Assembly: GCF_019429525.1 (NCBI RefSeq)
Contig: NZ_JAHXZL010000015.1
Coordinates: forward strand, 50,400-114,399
DNA from: Sphingomonas folli
GTDB taxonomy: Bacteria; Pseudomonadota; Alphaproteobacteria; Sphingomonadales; Sphingomonadaceae
DNA: 64,000 nucleotides
Direction of reading: 5' to 3'
Below the pieces are notes generated by a model, which had not been told where the DNA came from, did no database searches, and was given only the letters and a program-made list of their open reading frames with translations. Below, piece after piece: positions 14,727-21,782 of the stretch; the stretch's first letter is position 1; every line of letters begins with the position of its first letter. Position numbers and translations under genes: made by a program.

Positions 14727-16003
14727 GCCGCCTGCCCCCCGCGCGCGCCGGCGCAGGCCGGGCGCAGCACCGCGGCGAAGCCGATCCACAGCGCCAGGCT
14801 GGCCAGCGCGAAACCGCCGAGCACGTAGAAGGCGACCCGGTAGCCCAGCGCCTGCGCCAGCCACCCGCCGATCGCGGGGCTGAGCGAGGCGCCGACGCCC
14901 TGCACCGTCATCACCGCGCCCTGGCCGACGTTGACCCGACCGGTACCGTCGAGCAGGCAGGCGACCAGCCCCGGCACCGCGACGCTCTGCAGGCCGGCCC
15001 CGATGCCGTCGAGCGCCTGGACCGGCCACACGCCCCAATGTTCGATGAAGGTGCCCGCCAGCGCGCCGCGCAGCGGCAGCGCGGCGAAGGAGATCAGCAG
15101 CACCAACCAATAGCCGCGCCCCGCCGCCATCCGCATCGCCAGCAGCGAGGTGATCACCATCACGCCCTGCGCCACCATCACGGTCGTGGCAGTGAACAGC
15201 GCCGGGTTGCCCTTGCCGGCGCCGACCACCGCCAGCCCGTACAGCGGCAGCATCGCGCCGTTGCCGAGGTGGAAGCAGGCGAGCGCGGCGGCGAGGATCA
15301 GCATCGGTCGGTTCTCGAGCAGCGCGCGGAAGCCCTGCGCGGCGCCGCCCGGTTCGTCGACACCGTCCTTCTTCTCCAGCCCGCGCGCGGCGTCATGGTC
15401 GATCGCGCGCTCGGGGATGCTCAGCACGCACAGGATCGCGAGCACGCCGAACGCGGCGGCGAGGTAGAAGATCGCGGGCATGCCGAACTTCCAGCCGAGC
15501 CAGCCCGACAGCCCCGCGCCGACCATGTTGCCGGCGTGGTTCCACGCCTGGTTGCGGCCGTTCTGCGCGTTGAAGCCGCGCTGGCGCACGATGCCGAGCG
15601 TCATGCCCGTCACCGCGGGCCCGATCGCCGCACCCGCGATCGCGGTGGCGACCTGGCTGACCGTCACCACCCAGGCCGACTGCGACAGCAGGATCAGGAA
15701 CGAGGCCATCACCGTGCAGATGCCGGTGACGATCACGATCAGCCGCTTCTTCTCGCTGTGGTCGATCACCGCGCCCGCGGGCACCGTCATCACCATGCCG
15801 GCGACCCCGCCGACCGTCATCACCGTGCCGATCGGGCCCGCGGTCCAGCCGCGCTGTTGCAGGAACACGCCGAGGAACGGGCCGATACCGGCCTGCATGT
15901 CCGCCATGAAGAAGTTGAGTGCCTGGAGCGCGCGGGTGGCGCGCGTGCGGTCGGCGTCGCCGCCCGGGGTCGTCGAGGATATCGCGCCTGCTGCCGTCGC
16001 CAT
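14723..16003 (-). CDS. major facilitator superfamily transporter
   Basis: A 426-residue MFS permease with about 12 hydrophobic segments and an MFS-like loop (GAVIDHSEKKRLIVIV) after the second or third helix. The N-terminal half includes FFMADMQAGIGPFLGVFL and a loop with GFNAQNGRNQAWNHAGNMVGA, seen in a subgroup of uncharacterised MFS proteins in proteobacteria. I chose ATG 16003 over the GTG at 16027 because CCGGAGG lies five bases ahead of it. First gene of the MFS-phosphoesterase-ArsB-like operon, each junction a GTGA overlap. The substrate cannot be told from sequence. Confidence 0.82.
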   Translation of the reverse strand: MATAAGAISSTTPGGDADRTRATRALQALNFFMADMQAGIGPFLGVFLQQRGWTAGPIGTVMTVGGVAGMVMTVPAGAVIDHSEKKRLIVIVTGICTVMASFLILLSQSAWVVTVSQVATAIAGAAIGPAVTGMTLGIVRQRGFNAQNGRNQAWNHAGNMVGAGLSGWLGWKFGMPAIFYLAAAFGVLAILCVLSIPERAIDHDAARGLEKKDGVDEPGGAAQGFRALLENRPMLILAAALACFHLGNGAMLPLYGLAVVGAGKGNPALFTATTVMVAQGVMVITSLLAMRMAAGRGYWLVLLISFAALPLRGALAGTFIEHWGVWPVQALDGIGAGLQSVAVPGLVACLLDGTGRVNVGQGAVMTVQGVGASLSPAIGGWLAQALGYRVAFYVLGGFALASLALWIGFAAVLRPACAGARGGQAA

Positions 16004-16094
16004 CGCCGCCTCCGGATCGCCCGGCACCTAACCCAGCAATCGTTTGAAATATCCGCATCGGCACTGATTTAAGTCAGCGTCGCGGAGGATCGCG

Positions 16095-16709
16095 TCACAA
16101 CGCGCGGGTGAGCAGCCGCGCGCGCCCGACCACGACGAGCGCGCGCGCGGCGACCCGCTGCGTCGGCCAGTCGGGGTTGTCGCTTCGCACCGCGACGGTC
16201 GCGCCCTCGGGCACCAGCCGCTTGACCGCGAGCCCCTCGTCGCGGCGGATGACGTAGATCGCGCCGCCCGCCGGTGGCCGGCGGTCGGCGGTGTCGACCA
16301 GCAGCCGATCGCCGTCGCACAAGGTGGGCGCCATCGACTCGCCCGCCACCGTGATCAGCGAGGCGGCGGCGGGCGTGATCCCGGCGGCGCGAAGCAGCGC
16401 GCGCGGCACCGCCTCGGCGCGGAGCACGCGCTCTTCCGCGACATGGCCCTGGCCCGCCGCGGCGCGCACCGCCAGCCATGGCACCGCCACGTCGTCCTCG
16501 CGCGGCGCGGCGCCGAGTGCCGCCTCGTCGAGCGCGAGGAAGTCGGCGAGTAGCCGCCGCTCGCGCTCGGGCAGCCGCCGCGGCGAGCCGCGCAGCACGA
16601 ACTGGCTGAGATAGGCCTGGTTGCGGCCGATCATCCGCGACAGCGCGGAGAGGGCCACGCCGCGCTCGGCGGCGGCACGCGTGAGCGCCTGCTGCGGGGT
16701 CTCGACCAT
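16095..16709 (-). CDS. S24-family (LexA/CI-like) transcriptional regulator
   Basis: A 204-residue protein with an N-terminal helix-turn-helix-like part (GVALSALSRMIGRNQAYLSQFV, residues 17-38) and a C-terminal S24 peptidase domain. The catalytic dyad is visible: S125 in AGESMAPTL and K163 in LAVKRL. AAAGQGH at about 83-89 is where such repressors have the cleavable Ala-Gly region. LexA and CI proteins of this kind are inactivated by RecA-stimulated self-cleavage or bind peptides. It is divergent from a small gene at 16795, with a TTTTCC-N10-GGAAAA inverted repeat in the gap, a likely autoregulatory operator. No phage genes are nearby. Confidence 0.82.
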   Translation of the reverse strand: MVETPQQALTRAAAERGVALSALSRMIGRNQAYLSQFVLRGSPRRLPERERRLLADFLALDEAALGAAPREDDVAVPWLAVRAAAGQGHVAEERVLRAEAVPRALLRAAGITPAAASLITVAGESMAPTLCDGDRLLVDTADRRPPAGGAIYVIRRDEGLAVKRLVPEGATVAVRSDNPDWPTQRVAARALVVVGRARLLTRAL

Positions 16710-16730
16710 GCACGACCCTAGACTGAGGAT

Positions 16731-16752
16731 TTTTCCTCGACAAGTTGGAAAA
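16731..16752. promoter_or_regulatory. inverted repeat between divergent genes, candidate S24 repressor operator
   Basis: TTTTCC (16731-16736) and GGAAAA (16747-16752) are perfect 6-base arms spaced by 10 bases in the 85-base gap between the S24 regulator and the small gene at 16795. The position and the symmetry fit an operator for a dimeric repressor. The repressor identity is inference. Confidence 0.5.
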
Positions 16753-16794
16753 GTGAGAACAGATGAAGAACAGGTGAGTCGAGGGAGAGTATCG

Positions 16795-16971
16795 ATGAGT
16801 CTGTTGATGGAGATCGAGCGCTATCTGCGCCGGACCGGGATCGCGGCGACGACCTTCGGGCGGCGCGCGATCAACGACCCGCGGCTGGTCGGCGACCTGC
16901 GCCGCGGGCGCGTACCGGGCGAGCGGACGCGGCGGCGGATCGAGGCGGTGCTGCGCGCGGGTGTGCGATGA
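16795..16971 (+). CDS. 58-residue basic protein, unknown function
   Basis: Starts at ATG 16795 with GAGGGAGAG about six bases upstream. The product, MSLLMEIERYLRRTGIAATT then FGRRAINDPRLVGDLRRGR, is basic and helical in pattern, with a helix-turn-helix-like spacing (GIAATTFGRRAINDPRLVGDL). Small proteins of this pattern are familiar next to S24-type regulators in sphingomonads (recollection, not searched). It could be a Cro-like DNA-binding partner. Its stop overlaps the next gene by ATGA. Divergent from the S24 gene across a candidate operator. Confidence 0.75.
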   Translation: MSLLMEIERYLRRTGIAATTFGRRAINDPRLVGDLRRGRVPGERTRRRIEAVLRAGVR

Positions 16972-17267
16972 GCGCGCGGCGGCTGCAGCGCGCGCTGGCG
17001 CGCTCCGCGGCGCGCGCGGGCGCGTCGGTGGCGATCGAGCGCCACCGCGCGGTGGCGTGGCACAGCGCCACCTTCGCGGGCGACCGGCACGAGCTGGTGC
17101 TGGAGGGGCGCAGTGACCCACGGCTCGACGCCTGGCTCGACGCGCTCGACGCCGACTCGGTCGCGCTGCCGGGGCACGTGCTGGCGGACCTGCGCGTGGT
17201 GGCGCGCGACAGCGACGCGCGGGCGACGCGCGCGCGGCTGGAAGGAGTGACGGTGGTGACGGGGTGA
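16968..17267 (+). CDS. 99-residue protein of unknown function
   Basis: ATG 16968 overlaps the stop of the 58-residue gene (ATGA), supporting real, coupled translation. The sequence begins with a basic helix (MSARRLQRALARSAARAGAS) and continues with an alternating pattern (AIERHRAVAWHSATFAGDRHELVLEG), probably a small alpha/beta fold, ending RARLEGVTVVTG. No signal peptide, cysteines or known motif. It likely works with the preceding small protein and is controlled by the divergent S24 regulator. Confidence 0.65.
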   Translation: MSARRLQRALARSAARAGASVAIERHRAVAWHSATFAGDRHELVLEGRSDPRLDAWLDALDADSVALPGHVLADLRVVARDSDARATRARLEGVTVVTG

Positions 17268-17367
17268 CGCGCCCCGCCCGCGCGGAGGTGATGGCACCGC
17301 GCCGACGGCGCCGTCACCTTCCGGTCGTCGTTCCGGTCACCGTCCGGCGCCGGATCGGCTCTGCCCC

Positions 17368-18687
17368 TTATGGCCGCTCATAGGCCTTGGGCAGCGCGCC
17401 CTCGGTCGGCGTCAGGTAGCGGTCGCGCAGCTCGGTCTGGCGCGAGCGCATCGGCTGCGCGCGACCGTCGACCCAGGTCGCCACCGGCACCGACGACAGC
17501 TCGAGCGGGTCGCCGTCCCACAGCACGACGTCGGCGCGGCGGCCCGGTCGCAGCGAGCCGATCTCGCCGCCCAGCCCGATCGCCTCGGCCGGCCCGCTGG
17601 TGATCGAGGCCCAGGCCTGGCCCCAGTCGAGCCCGGTCGCGCCCGGCACGCGCGTGATCGCCACCAGGTTGCCCGCGAACTGGCGCAGCACATGGTCGCC
17701 GCCCGACGCCCCGGTCGAGGCCAGCGCCACCTGCACCCCCGCCGCGCGCATCCGCCCGACGTTCGACTCGGTCGCGGCCAGGCTCTCGAAGCTGGCGGGC
17801 AGGTCGGCGAGCGCGTGCGCGATCACCGGCACGCGCGCCGCGGCGATCTCGCGCGCCACCAGCCAGCCCTCGGCGACGCCGACCAATACCAGCTTCACCT
17901 TGGGATAATCGCGCGTCATCCCGAGCACCTGGCGGATATCCGCGGCGCGCTCGACATGGACCAGCAGCGGCAGCTGCCCGTCGAGCACGCGCCCCAGCGT
18001 CTCGGCATCGGCGCGGGTCACCAGCGAGTCGCGCGAGCGCCCGTCGAACGCCTTGGGATCGCGGCGATAGTCCTGCGCCTGCCGGAAGGCGTCGCGCAGC
18101 AGCGCCCAGGCCGCGGGGCGGCTGCCGCCGGCGAGCTTGCCGCCGTCCTCGCCGAGCTCGACATATTCGAACGCGCGCGCGCGGGTCAGCGCGTCGGGGT
18201 CGCTGCCGAGGTCGATCACCGCGCCCTGCCCCGCGAAGATCGACCCGCCCGCCGCGGGCGCGACGATCGCGCGCGTCACGCCGCCGAGCCGCTCGTTGGC
18301 GATCTTCACCCCCGCCGGGTTGATCGCGACCGACACGTCGATCGAGGCCTTGTACGGCGAGCCGCGCGCGCCCGCGTCGTTGCTCTCGGACACGCCGTCG
18401 GCGTCGACCAGCGACAGATCGGTCATCGCCGAGACCACGCCCGGCGTCACCCATCTGCCCGTCGCGTCGACCACCTCGGCGCCCGCCGGCACCGCGACCC
18501 CGGCGCCCGCGGCGACGACCCGGCCGTTCGCGATCACCAAGGTGCCGCGCTCGATGGGCGCCGAGCCGTCGCCGATCGCGACGGTGCCGCCGGTGATCGC
18601 GATCGTCTGCGAAGCGGCGGGCGGCGCCAGCAGGCCGGCGAGGAGCGCGAGGGAGACGGAGGGGGAGAGGAGCAGCGCGCGCGTCAC
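17368..18687 (-). CDS. exported amidohydrolase-fold protein lacking the HxH metal motif
   Basis: A 439-residue protein with a Sec signal (residues 1-26, cleavage near PPAASQT) and the amidohydrolase layout: an N-terminal beta-sandwich (GTLVIANGRVVAAGAGVAVP), a barrel, and the C-terminal return (IGSLRPGRRADVVLWDGDPLE). Where family members read TPGxxDxHxH, this one has VTPGVVSAMTDLS, so the first metal-ligand pair is gone. Single histidines remain in LLVHVE and PVIAHAL. It may be a non-catalytic partner, or bind one metal. The GTG at 18687 overlaps the stop of the next-upstream amidohydrolase (GTGA), whose HxH is intact, so the two are probably made together and could form a complex in the periplasm. 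Confidence 0.8.
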   Translation of the reverse strand: MTRALLLSPSVSLALLAGLLAPPAASQTIAITGGTVAIGDGSAPIERGTLVIANGRVVAAGAGVAVPAGAEVVDATGRWVTPGVVSAMTDLSLVDADGVSESNDAGARGSPYKASIDVSVAINPAGVKIANERLGGVTRAIVAPAAGGSIFAGQGAVIDLGSDPDALTRARAFEYVELGEDGGKLAGGSRPAAWALLRDAFRQAQDYRRDPKAFDGRSRDSLVTRADAETLGRVLDGQLPLLVHVERAADIRQVLGMTRDYPKVKLVLVGVAEGWLVAREIAAARVPVIAHALADLPASFESLAATESNVGRMRAAGVQVALASTGASGGDHVLRQFAGNLVAITRVPGATGLDWGQAWASITSGPAEAIGLGGEIGSLRPGRRADVVLWDGDPLELSSVPVATWVDGRAQPMRSRQTELRDRYLTPTEGALPKAYERP

Positions 18688-20105
18688 TTGACGTCTCCCG
18701 AACCGGGCTGGCCGAGCTCGAAGTCGCTCACCGGGCGGCGCTTCGGGTCGCTCGAATCATAGAGCAGCGCGCCGTCGACCCAGACCTTCTCCGGCCGGGT
18801 GTAGACGCTGAAGGGATTGCCGTTCCACAGCACCGCGTCGCCCATCTTGCCGGGGCGCAGGCTGCCGGTCTGCTGATCGATGCCGAGCGCCTTGGCCGGC
18901 CCGAGCGAGAGCCACTTCCACGCCGCCTCGTCGCTCACCTGGATCCCGGCGTGGCGCGCGGAAGAGAGCACCTTGGCGACCTCCTGGTTGAGCCGCTGGA
19001 TGCCGTTCTCGTCGTCCGAGTGGATCATCGCGCACGCGCCCGACTTGTCGAGGATCGCGAGATTCTCGCCGATCCCGTCGTAGCTCTCCATCTTGAAGCC
19101 GTACCAATCGGCCCAGACCGCGGCGCAGGTGCCGCTGGCCTTGAGCAGGTCGGCGATCTTGTACGCCTCGACCGCGTGGTGGAAGGCGGTGACGTGATAG
19201 CCGAACTCCTTGGCCATATCGAGCACGATGGCCATCTCGTCGGCGCGGTAGCAGTGGTTCTGCACCAGGATCTCGCCCGCGAGCACGCCGCGCAGCGTGT
19301 CCATCGCGATGTCGCGGTCGGGCGGGTCGCCGCCCTCCTTCTCGTACTTGTCCCACTTGCGCTTGTACGCCACCGCCTTGGCCCAGGTCTGGCGGTCGAC
19401 CGCGACGTTGCCCATCCGCGTCGACGGCTCGCGGTTCTTGCTGCCGTAGACCCGCTTGGGATTCTCGCCGCACGCCATCTTCAGGCCGTAGGGCGCGCCG
19501 GGGAACTTCATCGCCTGCATGGTGCGGGCGTAGACGTTCTTGAGCACCACGCTGCGCCCGCCCATCAGGTTGGCCGAGCCGGGCAGGATCTGCAGCGTCG
19601 TGACGCCGCCGTTGGCGAGCGCGCGGCCGAAGCCGGGGTCCTGCGGCCACACGCTGTGCTCGGCCCAGACGTCGGCGGTGATCGGCGCGGTCGCCTCGTT
19701 GCCGTCGGACAGGGCCTGCACCTGCGGGCTGGGATAGTCGCCGAGGTGACTGTGGATGTCGACGATGCCGGGCGTGATATACTTGCCGGTCCCGTCGATC
19801 ACGGTCGCGCCCGCGGGCGCGTCGAGCGACTGGCCCACCGCGACCACCTTGCCGTCGCCGAGCAGCACCGCACCGCGATCGATCCGGCCGCCCTCGCCGT
19901 CGAACACGGTGACGTTGCGGACGAGCGTCGGCACGCCGGGATAAGCGTGATAGGTCGAGGGGTAAGGATCGCGCGCGTATTTGACCGGCGGCGCCTTGGC
20001 CGCGGCGCTCCTGGGGCGATCCTTCCCGTCACTCGCGCAGGCGGCGAGCGGCAGCGCGATCGCGACCGCGCCCCACAGCGCGCCGCGCCCTCGACCGAGC
20101 TTCAT
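18684..20105 (-). CDS. lipoprotein amidohydrolase with intact metal motif
   Basis: A 473-residue amidohydrolase-superfamily enzyme. The N terminus has a lipoprotein signal (VAIALPLAACAS, lipobox Cys near residue 24), so it should be anchored outside the inner membrane. TPGIVDIHSHLGDYP holds the HxH pair (about residues 117-119), VQNHCYRADE and VTAFHHAVEAYKIAD give further likely metal histidines, and MIHSDDENG is the usual late Asp region. The C terminus returns to the beta domain (GSLRPGKMGDAVLWNGNPF). Relatives are metal-dependent peptidases or deacetylases, and the substrate is unknown. It is the first gene of a two-gene operon with a paralogue that has lost the motif. A ribosome site (AAAGGGG) precedes ATG 20105. 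Confidence 0.83.
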   Translation of the reverse strand: MKLGRGRGALWGAVAIALPLAACASDGKDRPRSAAAKAPPVKYARDPYPSTYHAYPGVPTLVRNVTVFDGEGGRIDRGAVLLGDGKVVAVGQSLDAPAGATVIDGTGKYITPGIVDIHSHLGDYPSPQVQALSDGNEATAPITADVWAEHSVWPQDPGFGRALANGGVTTLQILPGSANLMGGRSVVLKNVYARTMQAMKFPGAPYGLKMACGENPKRVYGSKNREPSTRMGNVAVDRQTWAKAVAYKRKWDKYEKEGGDPPDRDIAMDTLRGVLAGEILVQNHCYRADEMAIVLDMAKEFGYHVTAFHHAVEAYKIADLLKASGTCAAVWADWYGFKMESYDGIGENLAILDKSGACAMIHSDDENGIQRLNQEVAKVLSSARHAGIQVSDEAAWKWLSLGPAKALGIDQQTGSLRPGKMGDAVLWNGNPFSVYTRPEKVWVDGALLYDSSDPKRRPVSDFELGQPGSGDVK

Positions 20106-20273
20106 GCGTTAACCCCTTTTGTTATGCTCTACCCTCTCCGGGATCATGGAACGGGGGGAGCGCGGCGGTCAAGCTCCGTGCGAATATGGGACGGCGGGAC
20201 GCGACATCTGCCATGGCAAGACTTCAACTGTCTCTTCTACCGAACTCATGTTAGAACTATTGACATGGGCGCG

Positions 20274-20300
20274 TTGACGGCCTCTCTGCCGCTGTATAGA
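20274..20300 (+). promoter_or_regulatory. candidate promoter of the MucR-type regulator
   Basis: TTGACG (20274-20279) and TGTATAGA (TATAGA at 20295-20300) are separated by 15 bases. The spacing is short, but a TG directly before the -10 helps. A GAGGAG ribosome site follows before the ATG at 20331. MucR/Ros proteins usually repress their own gene. Confidence 0.45.
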
Positions 20301-20330
20301 CGCCACATCATCATTTCGAGGAGTGTTACG

Positions 20331-20834
20331 ATGAACGACGAGACCGCCAGCACCAATGTGGTCGAGCTCGCGACCGAACTGACGATCGCCTGGCTGTCCA
20401 ATCCCAACACGCGCGCCTCGGGCGAGGACGTCCCGGCGTTTCTGCGCACGATGCACGACGCGGTGTCGAACCTGTCGTCGAGCACTTCGGTGGCCGCGTC
20501 GGAGGAACCGGCGAGCGACTATACCCCCGCGGTGTCGGTGCGTAAGTCGCTGGCGTCGAAGGATCATCTGATCTCGCTGATCGACGGCAAGCCGTACAAG
20601 ACGCTGCGCCGCCATCTCGCCGGCCACGGCCTGACGCCCGACGACTATCGCCAGCGCTTCGGCCTGAAGTCGGACTATCCGATGGTCGCCGAGAATTACT
20701 CGCAGGCGCGCCGCGACATGGCGAAGAAGATCGGCCTCGGCCGCAAGCCCGGCGCGCGCCGCGCCGCCGAGGAAGAGGCGACGCCGGCCCCCGCGCCGCG
20801 CGGCCGCCGCAAGTCGGCCCCGGCCGAGGCCTGA
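20331..20834 (+). CDS. MucR/Ros-family transcriptional regulator without zinc-finger cysteines
   Basis: A 167-residue MucR-type DNA-binding protein. The N-terminal helical region (VVELATELTIAWLSNPN) drives oligomerisation in the family; the C-terminal domain is SVRKSLASKDHLISLIDGKP followed by YKTLRRHLAGHGLTPDDYR. In Ros the finger uses C-x2-C and two His; here the first two ligands read DHLISLIDG with no Cys, while HLAGHGL keeps both His. Cys-less members that fold without zinc are known from Mesorhizobium, and sphingomonad MucR proteins commonly look like this. A basic tail (about residue 130 onward) is rich in Ala, Pro and Arg. These proteins act as H-NS-like global silencers of AT-rich promoters. 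ATG 20331 has GAGGAG eight bases before it. Confidence 0.85.
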   Translation: MNDETASTNVVELATELTIAWLSNPNTRASGEDVPAFLRTMHDAVSNLSSSTSVAASEEPASDYTPAVSVRKSLASKDHLISLIDGKPYKTLRRHLAGHGLTPDDYRQRFGLKSDYPMVAENYSQARRDMAKKIGLGRKPGARRAAEEEATPAPAPRGRRKSAPAEA

Positions 20835-20863
20835 GCCCGGCCCGATCCGGCGGGGTCGACGGC

Positions 20864-21715
20864 GTGACCGACGCCCCCGCCACCGGGCTGGTCGAGCGCG
20901 CGCGCGGCGCGCTCGGTGACCGGCTGCGCGCGCTGGTGGCGAGCGAGCGGCTCGACCTGGCGCGCCCCCCCGGCGATCCCGGGCTGATCGCGCGCGACTC
21001 GCCCGCCTGGGCGGTGCACGCCGATTTCGCCGCCATGATGATCGGCGGCATCTCCGCCCTGCTGCTCCAGATGCTTCACCCGCGCGCGCTCGCCGGCGTC
21101 TGGGACCATAGCGGCTTCCGCGACGACCGGCTCGGCCGGCTGCGCCGCACCGCGAGCTTCATCGCGGTCACCACCTTCGGCGCGAGCGACACCGCCGCGC
21201 GCGCGATCGCGCAGGTGCGCCGCGTCCACGAGCATGTCACCGGCACGCTGCCCGACGGCACGCCCTATCGCGCCGACGACCCGGCGCTGCTCACCTGGAT
21301 CCACGTCGCCGAGGTGGACAGCTTCCTGCGCGCCTATCTGCGCTATCGCGACCCCTCGCTAAGCGCCGCCGCGCAGGACCGCTACCTCGCCGACACCGCG
21401 GTGGTGGCGGAGAAGCTCGGTGCGACCGAGGTGCCGCGCTCGCGCGCCGCGGTGGCGGACTATTACGCGCGCGTGCTGCCCGCGCTGCGCGCCGACCATC
21501 GCACGCGCGAGGTGGCCGCGGCGCTGCTCGCGCCGGGCGACGACGCGGCGGGCGCGGCGGCGCTAGCGCTGGCGGGGGCGGCGGCGGTGGACCTGCTCCC
21601 GGGCTGGGCGGCGGCGCTGCACGGCCGCCTGCCGAGCGCCGCCGCGCGCCCCGCGATCCGCGCCGGCGCCGACGGCATGAGCCGCGTGCTGCGCTGGGCG
21701 CTGAAGACGCGGTGA
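20864..21715 (+). CDS. DUF2236 / MpaB-type oxygenase family protein
   Basis: A 283-residue protein of the DUF2236 (MpaB/latex-clearing-like) family, predicted heme-binding oxygenases. Recognisable segments are DSPAWAVHADFAAMMIGGIS followed by ALLLQMLHPRALAGVWDHSG, then FIAVTTFG and the central LLTWIHVAEVDSFLRAYLRY with the conserved His. It starts at GTG 20864, 29 bases after mucR, and may be co-transcribed with it. It has no signal peptide. The substrate is unknown; most bacterial members are uncharacterised. Confidence 0.8.
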   Translation: MTDAPATGLVERARGALGDRLRALVASERLDLARPPGDPGLIARDSPAWAVHADFAAMMIGGISALLLQMLHPRALAGVWDHSGFRDDRLGRLRRTASFIAVTTFGASDTAARAIAQVRRVHEHVTGTLPDGTPYRADDPALLTWIHVAEVDSFLRAYLRYRDPSLSAAAQDRYLADTAVVAEKLGATEVPRSRAAVADYYARVLPALRADHRTREVAAALLAPGDDAAGAAALALAGAAAVDLLPGWAAALHGRLPSAAARPAIRAGADGMSRVLRWALKTR

Positions 21716-21782
21716 GGGCCTCGGTCCTGCGAGGGACGAGCGGGCGACGCGGCGTGAGTCGCGACGGCGGGGCCCAGTCGCC

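Noticed and set aside
18951..20330. N-terminal extension of mucR to 627 residues
   Set aside because: The extra part is antisense to the lipoprotein amidohydrolase. ATG 20331 has a good ribosome site and the family length.
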